A DNA stretch of 52,618 nt from a bacterium (GCA_030429975.1 JAUIGB010000004.1:1-52618); one strand, 5' to 3'; shown: positions 9,829-17,894, numbered from the stretch's first letter. Numbers and translations are program-made. The notes: generated by a model not told the origin, from the sequence alone.

Positions 9829-11281
9829 CTAATTTTACCTCTGTTCCGCCACCCATCATCTCGGCAATTTTGGCTAACTTTTCGTCTTCTGGCGGTTTGT
9901 TATGAGCCAATGTTGTCACGTTGGTTTCCGGGTAGCCGATTTGATTCAGTGCCTCTCCTAATTGTGATTGGTATTTTACTTCGTCAAGTTTGCTCTTACT
10001 GAATTTTCGACCACAGTATATTGTCAGGCGATCCTCGTCGTATTCAAACTGGCACTTTGACAACACGCTATATAGCGCCACTTGGTTCTGCCTGGTGTAA
10101 TCGAGGAGTTTCTTTGAATCAAAAGGCTGGTCCGACTTGACTACTTTTTTCGGGGGTTTACTCGTTATTGGCTCGGCTGGTACTTTCTCTTTTACTACGA
10201 TCACGGGAGCCTCAATAACTGTTGGTTTGACGGGTTTTTTGGTGGCCTCGACTGCGCGATTAACCGGAGGCTTGTTAGCGGGGACTGTTGCCGTCGGGCT
10301 GGGCGTCGTGGCTAGCATCAATGTCGTGAGCAGTTTCAAGCCAGGACGAGACGAAGAATTGACCGCCAGCAGGTCGTCGATCAATCGTATCTGCCAGCCT
10401 GGCGAAGGCTGGTTGAGTATCTCCGCACGAAGCGTCTCTATCAATTGGTCTGTCAAAACATGAGGTTGTATGCCCTGTTTTTCTAGATTATCTAATGTTT
10501 CAACAATCTTTCTGGCATCGTTGGATTTCGTGGCCTCTATCAATGTGTCGACCGCCTGCGCGGGGGCGAAACCTAACGTGCTTTCGACTAATTCTTTGGT
10601 AATGCCCTCGTTGTCATCGGCATATCCTGATAGTTGGTCTAGTAGTCCGATAGCATTTCGAAAACTACCGTCACCACGCGCGGCGATTAGCTCTATTGCT
10701 CCGTCATCAATCTTTATACCTTCGCCCTTTGCTATTTTCTTCAAATGACGGGCTAGGTCTTCGCGACTAATCGCGCGAAAAGCAAAATGTTGCGTGCGAC
10801 TTATTATCGTGTCGGGCACTTTGTGTAGGTCTGTAGTGGCAAGTATAAAAACGACGTGCTCGGGTGGTTCTTCTAGCGTTTTTAACAATGCGTTAAACGC
10901 CGGTTTTGATAGCATATGAACTTCGTCTACAATGTATATTTTTTTGTTTGCGGATGTCGGTGCTATCATTACGCGGTCGCGTAGTTCGCGTACATCATCA
11001 ACACCATTATTACTGGCGGCATCTATTTCGATAATATCTAGGCGTGAATCGTCGCCTTTATACGGAAGTTGATTTATCTCGTGCGCCAATATACGAGCGA
11101 TCGAAGTCTTGCCAACGCCCTTTGGCCCGGTCAGCAGATATGCATGCGAAATACGACCCGCGGACAAACTGCGACGTAGTATCTCCGTAGCGTGGTTTTG
11201 GCTGACGATCTCGTCTAGCGAACGCGGACGGTATTTACGATATAACGCCCTGCGGACGTTGCTACTCTCCCTCTTGCTCAT
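9821..11281 (-). CDS. dnaX: DNA polymerase III subunit gamma/tau
   Basis: Clamp-loader ATPase of the replisome. AAA+ domain with Walker A GPKGVGKTS, DEVHML (Walker B), LEEPPEHVVFILATT and SRTQHFAF (SRC-type motif), then a clamp-loader lid and a Pro/Lys-rich linker leading to a tau-like C-terminal domain. The family's zinc-binding Cys cluster between Walker A and DAASNNGV is missing (the loop reads INQLPYKGDDSRLD). Start ATG 11281 (MSKRESS) is preferred over the 11314 frame because a TACAAT -10 lies 7 nt upstream. It precedes and overlaps dnaB. Confidence 0.95.
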   Translation of the reverse strand: MSKRESSNVRRALYRKYRPRSLDEIVSQNHATEILRRSLSAGRISHAYLLTGPKGVGKTSIARILAHEINQLPYKGDDSRLDIIEIDAASNNGVDDVRELRDRVMIAPTSANKKIYIVDEVHMLSKPAFNALLKTLEEPPEHVVFILATTDLHKVPDTIISRTQHFAFRAISREDLARHLKKIAKGEGIKIDDGAIELIAARGDGSFRNAIGLLDQLSGYADDNEGITKELVESTLGFAPAQAVDTLIEATKSNDARKIVETLDNLEKQGIQPHVLTDQLIETLRAEILNQPSPGWQIRLIDDLLAVNSSSRPGLKLLTTLMLATTPSPTATVPANKPPVNRAVEATKKPVKPTVIEAPVIVVKEKVPAEPITSKPPKKVVKSDQPFDSKKLLDYTRQNQVALYSVLSKCQFEYDEDRLTIYCGRKFSKSKLDEVKYQSQLGEALNQIGYPETNVTTLAHNKPPEDEKLAKIAEMMGGGTEVKLDD

Positions 11282-11289
11282 ATATATAA

Positions 11290-11314
11290 TTGTACCCTCT
11301 TTTCGAGGGTACAA
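11290..11314. promoter_or_regulatory. inverted repeat over dnaX promoter
   Basis: Perfect 10-bp inverted repeat TTGTACCCTC / GAGGGTACAA with a 5-nt spacer. It covers the -10 box (TACAAT on the minus strand, 11294-11289) of the presumed leaderless dnaX promoter. It is either an operator or a terminator remnant of upstream transcription; the lack of a leader argues for an operator. Confidence 0.5.
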
Positions 11315-11373
11315 TCGTTGTAGTTTTCTTGGTGTGGATGTCTAGTGGAAATACCTGTTGAAAACGATGAATC

Positions 11374-11889
11374 TTACAGAGGTGCTTCAACCGCAGCCCA
11401 TGTAGCGTCCGGATTGTCGACGGGTACGATAATAGTTACCTGATCACCTTCCTTGATATGGAAGAACGTGACGCTGGCTAGCAATATTCGGTATTCCTTA
11501 CCGCCTGCTTCAACATAGTATGCTCCGTCGTGCTGAATCAATGTTCCTACGATCTGCTTTCGTTCAATTGGACCGATTTGCTTGTATATGAAACTACCGT
11601 CATCAGCGATAGTAAGCTTTAAGACATCGCCTTCTAGTAGTTTTGATTTGCTGGCATAGTTCGCTGGTACTGGGTAATTCTTTCCATCTGGACCGACCAT
11701 AACTTGGCCGTCGAATACGCCTTCTATAATTTTACCGGTTACGTCTTCGGTACTGGATTTTGGCGTTACTACAGAACCATCGTCGCCGATGATACTAATC
11801 AATAATTCCTTTGCAGCGGCCAAGTTGGTCTCTGCTTCTTGTATCAGTGATGTGAGTCGTTTTACTTGTTTCTCTGGTAAATCAGACAT
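11374..11889 (-). CDS. conserved hypothetical protein with beta-barrel-like repeats
   Basis: About 171 residues, starting at ATG 11889 (MSDLPEK) with AAGGAA upstream. It has an N-terminal helix (about residues 5-35) and then a beta-rich remainder: GKIIEGVFDGQVMVGPDGKNYPVPANYASKSKLLEGDVLKLTI, followed by a second related half (IVGTLIQHDGAYYVEAGGKEYRILLA, EGDQVTIIVP). The two halves look like tandem small beta barrels that could bind nucleic acid. The type is familiar from CPR genomes but has no known function. It sits upstream of dnaX on the same strand. Confidence 0.75.
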   Translation of the reverse strand: MSDLPEKQVKRLTSLIQEAETNLAAAKELLISIIGDDGSVVTPKSSTEDVTGKIIEGVFDGQVMVGPDGKNYPVPANYASKSKLLEGDVLKLTIADDGSFIYKQIGPIERKQIVGTLIQHDGAYYVEAGGKEYRILLASVTFFHIKEGDQVTIIVPVDNPDATWAAVEAPL

Positions 11890-12064
11890 TTTCTCGCATT
11901 CCTTGTCTGTTTTTGGTGATATCACGTCTATATATAACAGCCCAGATAGATAATGTCAAACGTAAATACGTTTATCCACAAACCTAACAGTAATACGTGC
12001 AATTACGTTGTAAAAACGACGGCATATTTATATTTTTTGCGCAAGACAAATGCGATTGACTAAA

Positions 12065-12586
12065 TTAAAAGTCACCCGGAATGATTATTCCTTCATATGG
12101 TTCTAGCGGGTCAAAGTTTGGTATCGATTTTTTAATCATCTGCTTAAAGTAAAATGTTTTGTGACCCTTGTTCTGGGCATTCATTATCCGCACACTTCCT
12201 AGTGCCTTCACGGCGAGATTGTACGGATGATACATGACGTAGACATCATCGTCTTGCACTATCAACCTGTCGCCAACGAAATCATGTGATGCCTTGATTG
12301 ATACATTCTCTGAAAGGCGCCCCGTGTCATCCAGCCGATAGGTTTGAAAGTACTCTTGTTCAGCTACATATCGTGAGTGCGTAACTACCGTCGTGTCAGT
12401 AAAGACTAACGTATCATCGTCAGATTCATTGTTTATATAATCAATATAGTTATCAATATCACGAACGCGCTGACTTTTCGGACCTTCTATCTCTAGCCAG
12501 TTTCGGCGATTGGTTATGTATTGATGCGTACCGTGGGTCCACTGGTTCTTTGGATAGTTCGGCCGATAGTGTTCGAGTTTGTCCAT
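12065..12586 (-). CDS. hypothetical protein
   Basis: 173 residues, soluble, rich in Asp, Tyr and His, with no recognised motif. The N-terminus (HYRPNYPKNQWTHGTHQYITNRRNW) is aromatic and basic; the middle is predicted beta-rich (DTLVFTDTTVVTHSRYV, DRLIVQDDDVYVMYHP). The start overlaps the stop of the upstream 82-residue gene by one nucleotide (TAATG), so the pair is translationally coupled. The two are probably functional partners. No function can be offered. Confidence 0.7.
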   Translation of the reverse strand: MDKLEHYRPNYPKNQWTHGTHQYITNRRNWLEIEGPKSQRVRDIDNYIDYINNESDDDTLVFTDTTVVTHSRYVAEQEYFQTYRLDDTGRLSENVSIKASHDFVGDRLIVQDDDVYVMYHPYNLAVKALGSVRIMNAQNKGHKTFYFKQMIKKSIPNFDPLEPYEGIIIPGDF

Positions 12587-12834
12587 TAGTACCAGCCGTC
12601 GCCGTGGGCTTCGTATTTTTTGTCGATTTGCGAGCTTTTTCGAATCATTTGTTTCAATATTTCCGATCGGCGTTTATATGACATGCTATTTACGCGTCCT
12701 TTTTCGCCAGGCATGACGGGATGCTTGATTACCTTGGCCGGGTCTACTCCTAGCCGTTCCAGTTGTGCCGGAGTCATACCTTCTCTAATCCTTATTGGTA
12801 AACCATTCTTATTACGCTCGTATCGTTCGCCCAT
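12586..12834 (-). CDS. hypothetical small basic protein
   Basis: 82 residues, very basic and mostly hydrophilic, unrecognised. It contains MTPAQLERLGVDPAKV and a Lys/Arg-rich second half. The ATG is preceded by AGGGAG at a long distance (about 12 nt). It is the first gene of a two-gene unit with the 173-residue protein, coupled through TAATG. The basic character would allow nucleic-acid binding, but this is inference only. Confidence 0.65.
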   Translation of the reverse strand: MGERYERNKNGLPIRIREGMTPAQLERLGVDPAKVIKHPVMPGEKGRVNSMSYKRRSEILKQMIRKSSQIDKKYEAHGDGWY

Positions 12835-12896
12835 CTCTTTAAAATCTCCCTTTGGTTTTATGATACTCCCCTATATAAAAAACGTCCAAAATTGAA

Positions 12897-12929
12897 AACA
12901 CCGCGTACCTTGTTAGGGTACGCGGTGTT
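12897..12929 (-). terminator. terminator of cassette gene A
   Basis: AACACCGCGTACC / GGTACGCGGTGTT, a perfect 13-bp stem. Its core (ACCGCGTACC / GGTACGCGGT) recurs in the terminator after the paralogous cassette gene at 28341-28841. Confidence 0.85.
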
Positions 12930-12958
12930 GTCACGTGCGTCTCGTGGGACGCTAGTGG

Positions 12959-13384
12959 CTAGCCGGAATAGCGGGCCATTCGGACGTCGTCGGACGCGAC
13001 GTTGTGCCGTGCCACGAAATCGTCGGACATCGCCATGCAGGTGACGGTCTTGTTTCGCAGTGACTCGGGCACGTCGGGGGCGCACGCGAATGCCACTTCG
13101 AACGGACGCTCCAGTCTGTCGAACAGCTCGTCACAGTCGCCTGACGCGAACGTGTTGTTCCACAGCGTGCCTAGCTCGCCGTCGACGATTACGACGCTGT
13201 CACACGCCAGCAGGCAGTGCGCCTGCTCGGGATGCATCAGCACCACGTTGTTCGGCGTCGACCTCTTCATCATGCCGTCGATGTAGATGGCGGCCTCGAT
13301 CGTCGCCATCGTCTGAGTCGCGTCTCCGCAGTCGACCCGGTCGAGCACGTTCAGCGGAAACGATAGTACGCTGGCATTTGCCAC
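12959..13384 (-). CDS. GC-rich cassette protein A (paralog of 28341-28841)
   Basis: 141 residues, soluble, unrecognised. It starts at GTG 13384 with AGGAG six nt upstream. It is a clear paralog of the 166-residue protein at 28341: A47-68 (VVLMHPEQAHCLLACDSV..) aligns with B58-79 (IVLAHPIAAFVLLLSADV..), and A94-136 with B109-152. Shared features include an N-terminal T-I-x4-Y-x-D, HP, IVD, a central FAxAPxVPxxLR block and a C-terminal DVR. GC-rich, single gene, own promoter (TTGTTA-17-TATAAT on the minus strand) and a terminator related to B's. Function unknown. Confidence 0.75.
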   Translation of the reverse strand: MANASVLSFPLNVLDRVDCGDATQTMATIEAAIYIDGMMKRSTPNNVVLMHPEQAHCLLACDSVVIVDGELGTLWNNTFASGDCDELFDRLERPFEVAFACAPDVPESLRNKTVTCMAMSDDFVARHNVASDDVRMARYSG

Positions 13385-13443
13385 GATTGACTCCTATTGG
13401 TTGTTGTTCCGGAACTACCCCCAAATACTTGCAGGGTGTGCTT

Positions 13444-13510
13444 ATTATATCACAAAATACATTAAATAACAAGGGTCATCATTGATAAATACGATATAAT
13501 ATGTTTTAAT
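13444..13510. promoter_or_regulatory. divergent cassette promoters
   Basis: Minus strand: TTGTTA (13472-13467), 17-nt spacer, TATAAT (13449-13444), leading to cassette A with a leader of about 55 nt. Plus strand: TTGATA (13482-13487), 17-nt spacer, TTTAAT (13505-13510), with TATAAT also present at 13495-13500, leading to the cassette at 13561. These are canonical sigma70-like boxes. Confidence 0.65.
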
Positions 13511-13560
13511 AGTACAGATGTCGCAGTATTGCGAATCGGACCTACGGGAAGGAAACCCCC

Positions 13561-14106
13561 ATGCACAAAAAGCTTCCTCGCGAATTTGACGTCGCGGGAA
13601 TAGATGCCGAGGAGTTGCTCGGGATACTGAACAATGCCCTGAAGGAGGATGAGGCGCGTCGAACCAGGCAACAGATGCTACGGCAAAAGTCGGGCCTGGA
13701 GCTGACGCTCGTTGCCTCCGCGGACGCGATTGGCGCTGTCAACGCGACGGCGTCGATATTGCGTCAGCGCTCCGTGCTGTACAACAACAGCTTGGGCGTC
13801 AAGGAAAATCTTGGCATGGCGATGATTCTGGCCTCGACCCTGTTATCACTTCGAGCAACAGTGCCCGAAATCGTGTATCGGGTCAAAACCGGACAATCGC
13901 TGGTTTCGACGTCGGGCGAACCCGGCTCGGATCAGCTGATCAAGACATTGATTGGCTCGCTGGCCATCACGTTGTCGACGCTTTCGTTGGGGCGACTCCC
14001 CTTCACCAATCGAGTATTGACCTCCTATGGACGACGCTCGATGTCCGTGATGTCCGCCATCAGTGCGACACGGCTAGCACTCAATGTGCGTAGCCGACGC
14101 GCATAA
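13561..14106 (+). CDS. GC-rich cassette protein with hydrophobic segments, unknown
   Basis: 181 residues, unrecognised. A charged N-terminus (about residues 1-45, Arg/Glu-rich) is followed by moderately hydrophobic helices around residues 50-65, 82-100 and 128-150, and a basic C-terminus (NVRSRRA). It could be membrane-associated. The ATG is preceded by GGGAAGGAAACCCCC (Shine-Dalgarno AAGGA). It is transcribed divergently from cassette A and ends at a strong hairpin. GC-rich codon use contrasts with rplJ/rplL downstream. Confidence 0.65.
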   Translation: MHKKLPREFDVAGIDAEELLGILNNALKEDEARRTRQQMLRQKSGLELTLVASADAIGAVNATASILRQRSVLYNNSLGVKENLGMAMILASTLLSLRATVPEIVYRVKTGQSLVSTSGEPGSDQLIKTLIGSLAITLSTLSLGRLPFTNRVLTSYGRRSMSVMSAISATRLALNVRSRRA

Positions 14107-14109
14107 CAT

Positions 14110-14170
14110 ACCCGCCACGCGGAAACACTGAATACAGTCGTTCCCGTCCATGTGGCGGGTTCGACTTTTT
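14110..14170 (+). terminator. terminator of cassette gene
   Basis: Outer stem ACCCGCCAC / GTGGCGGGT with a long inner loop, followed by TCGACTTTTT. It separates the cassette from the rplJ promoter. Confidence 0.8.
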
Positions 14171-14184
14171 CTGACATAACCTTG

Positions 14185-14212
14185 TTGACTTTTTAACCAT
14201 CTTTGCTATAAT
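14185..14212 (+). promoter_or_regulatory. rplJ-rplL promoter
   Basis: TTGACT (14185-14190), 16-nt spacer, TATAAT (14207-14212). Transcription would begin near 14219, just before the L10 leader. Confidence 0.75.
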
Positions 14213-14221
14213 TTTTACAGC

Positions 14222-14347
14222 ATTACACCAAAGACCGTAGCCGTTCTATACGAACTTAATCCGCTACCGAGGCGTGATCAAATGAATTTTGATTATTTCC
14301 ACCATTGGTCCTAGGTTTACACTGCGAGTATCTAGGACCTCTTTTTA
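14222..14347 (+). promoter_or_regulatory. ribosomal protein L10 leader with attenuator
   Basis: The segment CCAAAGACCGTAG ... CGCTACCGAGGCG matches the L10-binding leader fold known from rplJ operons (a kink-turn-like element with ACCGAGG). It is followed by the terminator hairpin GGTCCTAG / CTAGGACC (14307-14339) and TCTTTTT. The expected role is autoregulation: L10(L12)4 binds the leader and promotes termination before rplJ. Identification rests on motif memory and position. Confidence 0.8.
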
Positions 14348-14580
14348 TTCGCGGAAGCCAAGGCGTGTACATGCGAGAATCTTAACAACTCGGGTCGAAG
14401 ACCTCATGCAGAACAAGCACGTACCCTGAAACGCGCTCTTTTTGCCCCGAACAGGACCGAAACCTTCGCGAAGTAACTACGGTTACTCCTTGTCGTTTTC
14501 AATCAGTCCGGAACAAAAATCATCACGTCTCAGGAATACGGCTCATTATGCAAGAGGCCTAATAAACTTAACCAAGGAGT
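14348..14580 (+). other. rest of rplJ 5' leader, structured, no gene seen
   Basis: About 230 nt between the attenuator and the rplJ Shine-Dalgarno (AAGGAG at 14573). No credible open reading frame was found. Small hairpins are visible, for example AGTAAC-tacg-GTTACT near 14474-14488. It may add a second layer of control or be a processed leader; nothing specific is recognised. Confidence 0.5.
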
Positions 14581-14589
14581 TTCAATCTT

Positions 14590-15114
14590 ATGGCTATAAG
14601 CAAAGATAAGAAAAATGAATTGGTTGCTGAAGTTTCTGAATTGCTATCAAATAGCAAGTTGACAGTATTTGCACAATGTAACGGTTTGACCGTTGCAGAC
14701 ATGCAAGATTTGCGCCGACAGGCTCGCGAAGCTGGCGTGGTTATTAAGGTGGTCAAAAACCGCCTAGTCCGCGTCGCTATGAGCGAGAGCGAAACGTACA
14801 AAAATACCGACACGTCATTATTGACTGGTCAATTACTGTACGCTGTTAGCGCAGAGGACGAAGTTGCACCTGCCAAAGTACTAGATGAATTCGCGAAAAC
14901 GCATCCAGCGTTGGTATTCACCGGTGCTTTTGGCATGGAAGGCGAAGTCATGGACGCCGAAGCCGTAAAGGCTCTAGCCAAATTGCCATCAAGGGGCGAA
15001 TTGGTTGGTCAGGTCGTTTCTATGCTATTGTCACCAGTCAACGATGTCACGAACGCGCTTTCTGGCAATCTACACGGATTGTTAGATGGCGTCGAAGCAA
15101 AGGCTTCTGCTTAG
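14590..15114 (+). CDS. rplJ: 50S ribosomal protein L10
   Basis: Base of the L12 stalk on the large ribosomal subunit. 174 residues, normal length. The N-terminal domain has AISKDKKNELVAEVSELL, the family segment GLTVADMQDLRRQAREAGVVIKVVKNRL, and FTGAFGMEG later. The C-terminal helix that binds L12 dimers is present (VSMLLSPVNDVTNALSGNLHGLLDG). AAGGAG lies 11 nt upstream. It is co-transcribed with rplL 51 nt downstream. rplA is not adjacent but about 36 kb away in this window. Confidence 0.97.
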   Translation: MAISKDKKNELVAEVSELLSNSKLTVFAQCNGLTVADMQDLRRQAREAGVVIKVVKNRLVRVAMSESETYKNTDTSLLTGQLLYAVSAEDEVAPAKVLDEFAKTHPALVFTGAFGMEGEVMDAEAVKALAKLPSRGELVGQVVSMLLSPVNDVTNALSGNLHGLLDGVEAKASA

Positions 15115-15165
15115 AAACCTAGCAACCTACACCACAATTTTAATGAAGATAAGGAGTCTACTATT

Positions 15166-15549
15166 ATGGCAGACGTAAAGAAACTAGCTGAAGAGCTAAC
15201 AAAGTTGACCGTACTAGAAGTCAACGAACTAAAAACTGTACTAAAAGAAGAATACGGTATCGAACCTGCTGCAGCTGCTGCTGTCGCTGTTGCAGGTCCT
15301 GCTGCTGGTGGCGAAGCTGCTGGCGGTGACGACGAAAAGAGCGAATTTGACGTCAAACTAACTGACGCTGGTGCTCAAAAAGTTGCCGTTATCAAGGCTG
15401 TAAAAGAAATCACCGGACTTGGTCTAGGTGAAGCAAAAGCTATCGTCGATGGCGCACCTGCACCTGTAAAGGAAAAGGTCTCAAAGGACGAAGCAGAAAA
15501 CGCAAAGAAACTTCTAGAAGAAGCTGGCGCTACAGTCGAATTGGTCTAA
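15166..15549 (+). CDS. rplL: 50S ribosomal protein L7/L12
   Basis: Stalk protein that recruits translational GTPases. 127 residues, with an N-terminal dimerisation domain ([22 protein letters not shown]), an Ala/Gly-rich hinge (about residues 42-62) and a C-terminal domain with the conserved [34 protein letters not shown] and [12 protein letters not shown]. It is followed by a strong terminator at 15591. Identification is secure. Confidence 0.98.
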   Translation: MADVKKLAEELTKLTVLEVNELKTVLKEEYGIEPAAAAAVAVAGPAAGGEAAGGDDEKSEFDVKLTDAGAQKVAVIKAVKEITGLGLGEAKAIVDGAPAPVKEKVSKDEAENAKKLLEEAGATVELV

Positions 15550-15590
15550 TCCAATACGACTGCCAAAATTATCGATCCGATTGTTGCAAA

Positions 15591-15616
15591 AGCACCCCTT
15601 GCTGGGGTGTTTTTGT
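15591..15616 (+). terminator. terminator of rplJ-rplL
   Basis: GCACCCC-ttgct-GGGGTGT stem followed by a T run (TTTTTG). Confidence 0.9.
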
Positions 15617-15662
15617 TTGCTGTCATTGTTTGTGTCTTTACGCTTATGCTAAAGTATTAGTA

Positions 15663-16214
15663 ATGCTACGTCAGTTACTGAACAAACCAGCGAACAGACG
15701 AAAAGCGAGTGGTTTCACTATCGTTGAATTGTTAATAGTGGTGGTCGTTATAGGCGTGCTGGCCGCGATTGTTATAGTCGCCTATAATGGCATAACTCAA
15801 CAGGCACGCGCCACGGCTACGGGCGACGCGCTTAGAAATGTCGCTAGCGCTCTTCAGTTTTTTGCTAGGTCGGATGCTTTAGCTACTTGGCCTGCGGAAT
15901 CATCATATGGTGGCGGAAACCCAAGTATCGCTACTGTGATTGCCAATGAACCAACACTAGCCAGCTCACTAAGGGCAGCTCCTAGTGTTGCTGACATACC
16001 GTCGAATAACTGGCGATACGATAATGACGGCGATTCATACGATGGATGTTCCAGTAGTGGGGGTGGTATAAATATTTTGATTACTGGCATGACTACCGAA
16101 ACGATTCAGGCGGTTGACGATGCCGTAGACGATGGGGATTTGGCGTGCGGGAATGTTCGCATTTCGGGTACGACCATCTTGGTATATTCGGTCGCCAACA
16201 CGAATGCGCTTTAA
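15663..16214 (+). CDS. type IV prepilin-like protein
   Basis: 183 residues from ATG 15663. After a basic leader (LLNKPANRRKASG) comes the class III prepilin signature GFTIVELLIVVVVIGVLAAI: cleavage after Gly, Phe+1, Glu+5 and a hydrophobic assembly helix. The globular part has four Cys that could form disulphides. CPR cells use such pilins for attachment and perhaps DNA uptake. The start is supported by a -10-like TAAAGT 7 nt upstream. Assembly genes (pilB, pilC, pilD) are not in the window. Confidence 0.9.
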   Translation: MLRQLLNKPANRRKASGFTIVELLIVVVVIGVLAAIVIVAYNGITQQARATATGDALRNVASALQFFARSDALATWPAESSYGGGNPSIATVIANEPTLASSLRAAPSVADIPSNNWRYDNDGDSYDGCSSSGGGINILITGMTTETIQAVDDAVDDGDLACGNVRISGTTILVYSVANTNAL

Positions 16215-16220
16215 GAAAAT

Positions 16221-16269
16221 AAAAAAGTGGCAGGCGGATAGGTATTATCCTATTCCGCTTGCCACTTCT
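16221..16269. terminator. bidirectional terminator
   Basis: Long stem AAGTGGCAggCGGATAGG / CCTATtCCGcttGCCACTT with a 6-nt loop, an A run before and T-rich sequence after. It serves both the prepilin gene and the convergent acyl-CoA dehydrogenase cassette. Confidence 0.85.
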
Positions 16270-16312
16270 TGACCATTTCCCACCTGGTCGATTGTGCGGA
16301 TTGAGTTCGCGT

Positions 16313-17536
16313 TCAGCTGATTCGTAGGCCACTGATTGCTCGGGCAATCACCAACTGTTGAATCTGCTCGGTTCCCTCAAAGATGTCGTAGATCTTGGCG
16401 TCACGGTGCATGCGCTCCACCGGGAAGTCCCGAGTGTAGCCATAGCCGGCGTGAATCTGCATCGCTCTTTCGGTGACCCATACGGCAGTACGGCCAGCCT
16501 TCAGCTTTGACATAGACCCTTCGGCGTTTTTGTAGCCACCGTTGACTCCCATCCATGCCGCGCGATGCACCAGCAAACGTGCCGCGTCGATTTCTGTCAG
16601 CATGTCGGCCAACATGAACGCAATCGCCTGGTTTTCGATGATCGGCTTGCCGAACGCTTTGCGTTCTTTGGCGTATTGGAGGGACTCTTCGTAGGCTGCA
16701 CGGGCAATGCCGACAGCCATCGCGCCCACGGTGGGGCGAGTCGCCTCAAAGGTTGCCATGGCAGGTTGCTTCTCACCGGAATGACCGCTCTCGCGAGCAC
16801 GAGCCAGCTTGGCGTCGAGCTTTTCCTTGCCTCCCAGCAAGCAATGACCCGGAACGCGCACGTTGTCTAGAACGACTTCGGCCGTGTGACTGGCTCGAAT
16901 ACCGTGCTTTTTGTACTTCGTGCCTTGGCTCAGGCCCTTGGTGCAGGGGGGCACGATGAAGCTTGCCTGTCCGCGACCCTTCAGTTCGGGATCGACGGTA
17001 GCTACCACGACGTGGACATTGGCGATGCCACCGTTCGTGATCCATGCCTTGGTGCCATTCAGCACCCACTCGTCCTTGGCTTCGTCATAGACGGCCAGAG
17101 TACGCAGTGATGACACGTCGCTACCGGCTTCGGCTTCGGACACGCAAAACGCACCGAGCTTGACATCGTTGGCGTCGCCATAGCACTGGGGTACCCATTC
17201 CAGGGTCTGGTCCCAGGTGCCGTTAGCGGCGATGCCAGCCGCGGCGAGGGATGACCCAAAGATAGCCAGTCCGATGCCAGCGTCTCCCCAGAACATTTCT
17301 TCCAGCGCGACCGGCAGTGTCAGGCCCGTCGGGTCAGAAAACCCGTCCCGGATGAATTCCCAGTCGTACAGACCGATTTGCGCGGCCTGCTGCACGATTG
17401 GCCACGGAAATTCCTCGCGCTCATCCCACTCATGTGCGGCGGGTCGAATCACCTCATCAGCGAACTCATGAACCCACTTGCCGATGTCCGCTACGTCCTC
17501 GGGTAGTACCAGCGAGAACGGCTTGTCATCAGACAT
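16313..17536 (-). CDS. acyl-CoA dehydrogenase (GC-rich, acquired)
   Basis: Flavoenzyme that forms an alpha,beta-double bond in acyl-CoA. About 407 residues from ATG 17536 (MSDDKPF; AGGAG upstream). Seen in order: an N-terminal helical domain, the FAD/substrate segment GAFCVSEAEAGSDVSSL, KAWITNGGIANVHVV, RARKAFGKPI-type ERKAFGKPIIENQ, and the C-terminal IHAGYGYTRDFPVERMHRDAKI with YDIFEGTEQIQQLV, whose EGT Glu is the usual catalytic base. No other fatty-acid oxidation gene is nearby, and CPR genomes generally lack beta-oxidation. GC-rich codons suggest transfer, plausibly from an actinobacterium. Confidence 0.93.
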   Translation of the reverse strand: MSDDKPFSLVLPEDVADIGKWVHEFADEVIRPAAHEWDEREEFPWPIVQQAAQIGLYDWEFIRDGFSDPTGLTLPVALEEMFWGDAGIGLAIFGSSLAAAGIAANGTWDQTLEWVPQCYGDANDVKLGAFCVSEAEAGSDVSSLRTLAVYDEAKDEWVLNGTKAWITNGGIANVHVVVATVDPELKGRGQASFIVPPCTKGLSQGTKYKKHGIRASHTAEVVLDNVRVPGHCLLGGKEKLDAKLARARESGHSGEKQPAMATFEATRPTVGAMAVGIARAAYEESLQYAKERKAFGKPIIENQAIAFMLADMLTEIDAARLLVHRAAWMGVNGGYKNAEGSMSKLKAGRTAVWVTERAMQIHAGYGYTRDFPVERMHRDAKIYDIFEGTEQIQQLVIARAISGLRIS

Positions 17537-17620
17537 TATCAACTCCTGTCTTCCGCATTGTAAACGTACTTCAAATCTTGAAGTTGGGAATATTATGGCA
17601 TATTTTGCCTATAAATTCAA

Positions 17621-17878
17621 TTACGTTCTATTATTATTGATGGTCAATGAATCGATATCGACGTCTATATCTGCCAATTTCTCGGTAATCAGCTTTTTGG
17701 TATCATTTACACCTTTATTGTAGATTTCTGGTGCCAAATTTTCCGTGACTATGTCTATAATGTCTTGCGCGGCTATTACGCCTACCATATCCTCGTCTAT
17801 TTCTTCTATTCGTGCGATTACTTCATCTACGCATTTGCGTTGTAATTCATCGTTTGCACTATCCCATTTTCTATTCAT
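17621..17878 (-). CDS. DUF2164 family protein
   Basis: 85 residues, acidic. It matches the small DUF2164 family pattern: CVDEVIARIEEIDEDMVGVIAAQDIIDIV followed by APEIYNKGVNDTKKLITEKLADIDVDIDSL, close to the family's YNxGVxDA...EKxADLD stretch. Function is unknown. It may form a small unit with the membrane protein gene just upstream (17895-18182). Confidence 0.75.
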   Translation of the reverse strand: MNRKWDSANDELQRKCVDEVIARIEEIDEDMVGVIAAQDIIDIVTENLAPEIYNKGVNDTKKLITEKLADIDVDIDSLTINNNRT

Positions 17879-17894
17879 GTTAATAGTATATCAA

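Noticed and set aside
16565-17471. Several plus- and minus-strand frames over the acyl-CoA dehydrogenase
   Set aside because: High GC leaves alternate frames open. The dehydrogenase reading has full family motifs.
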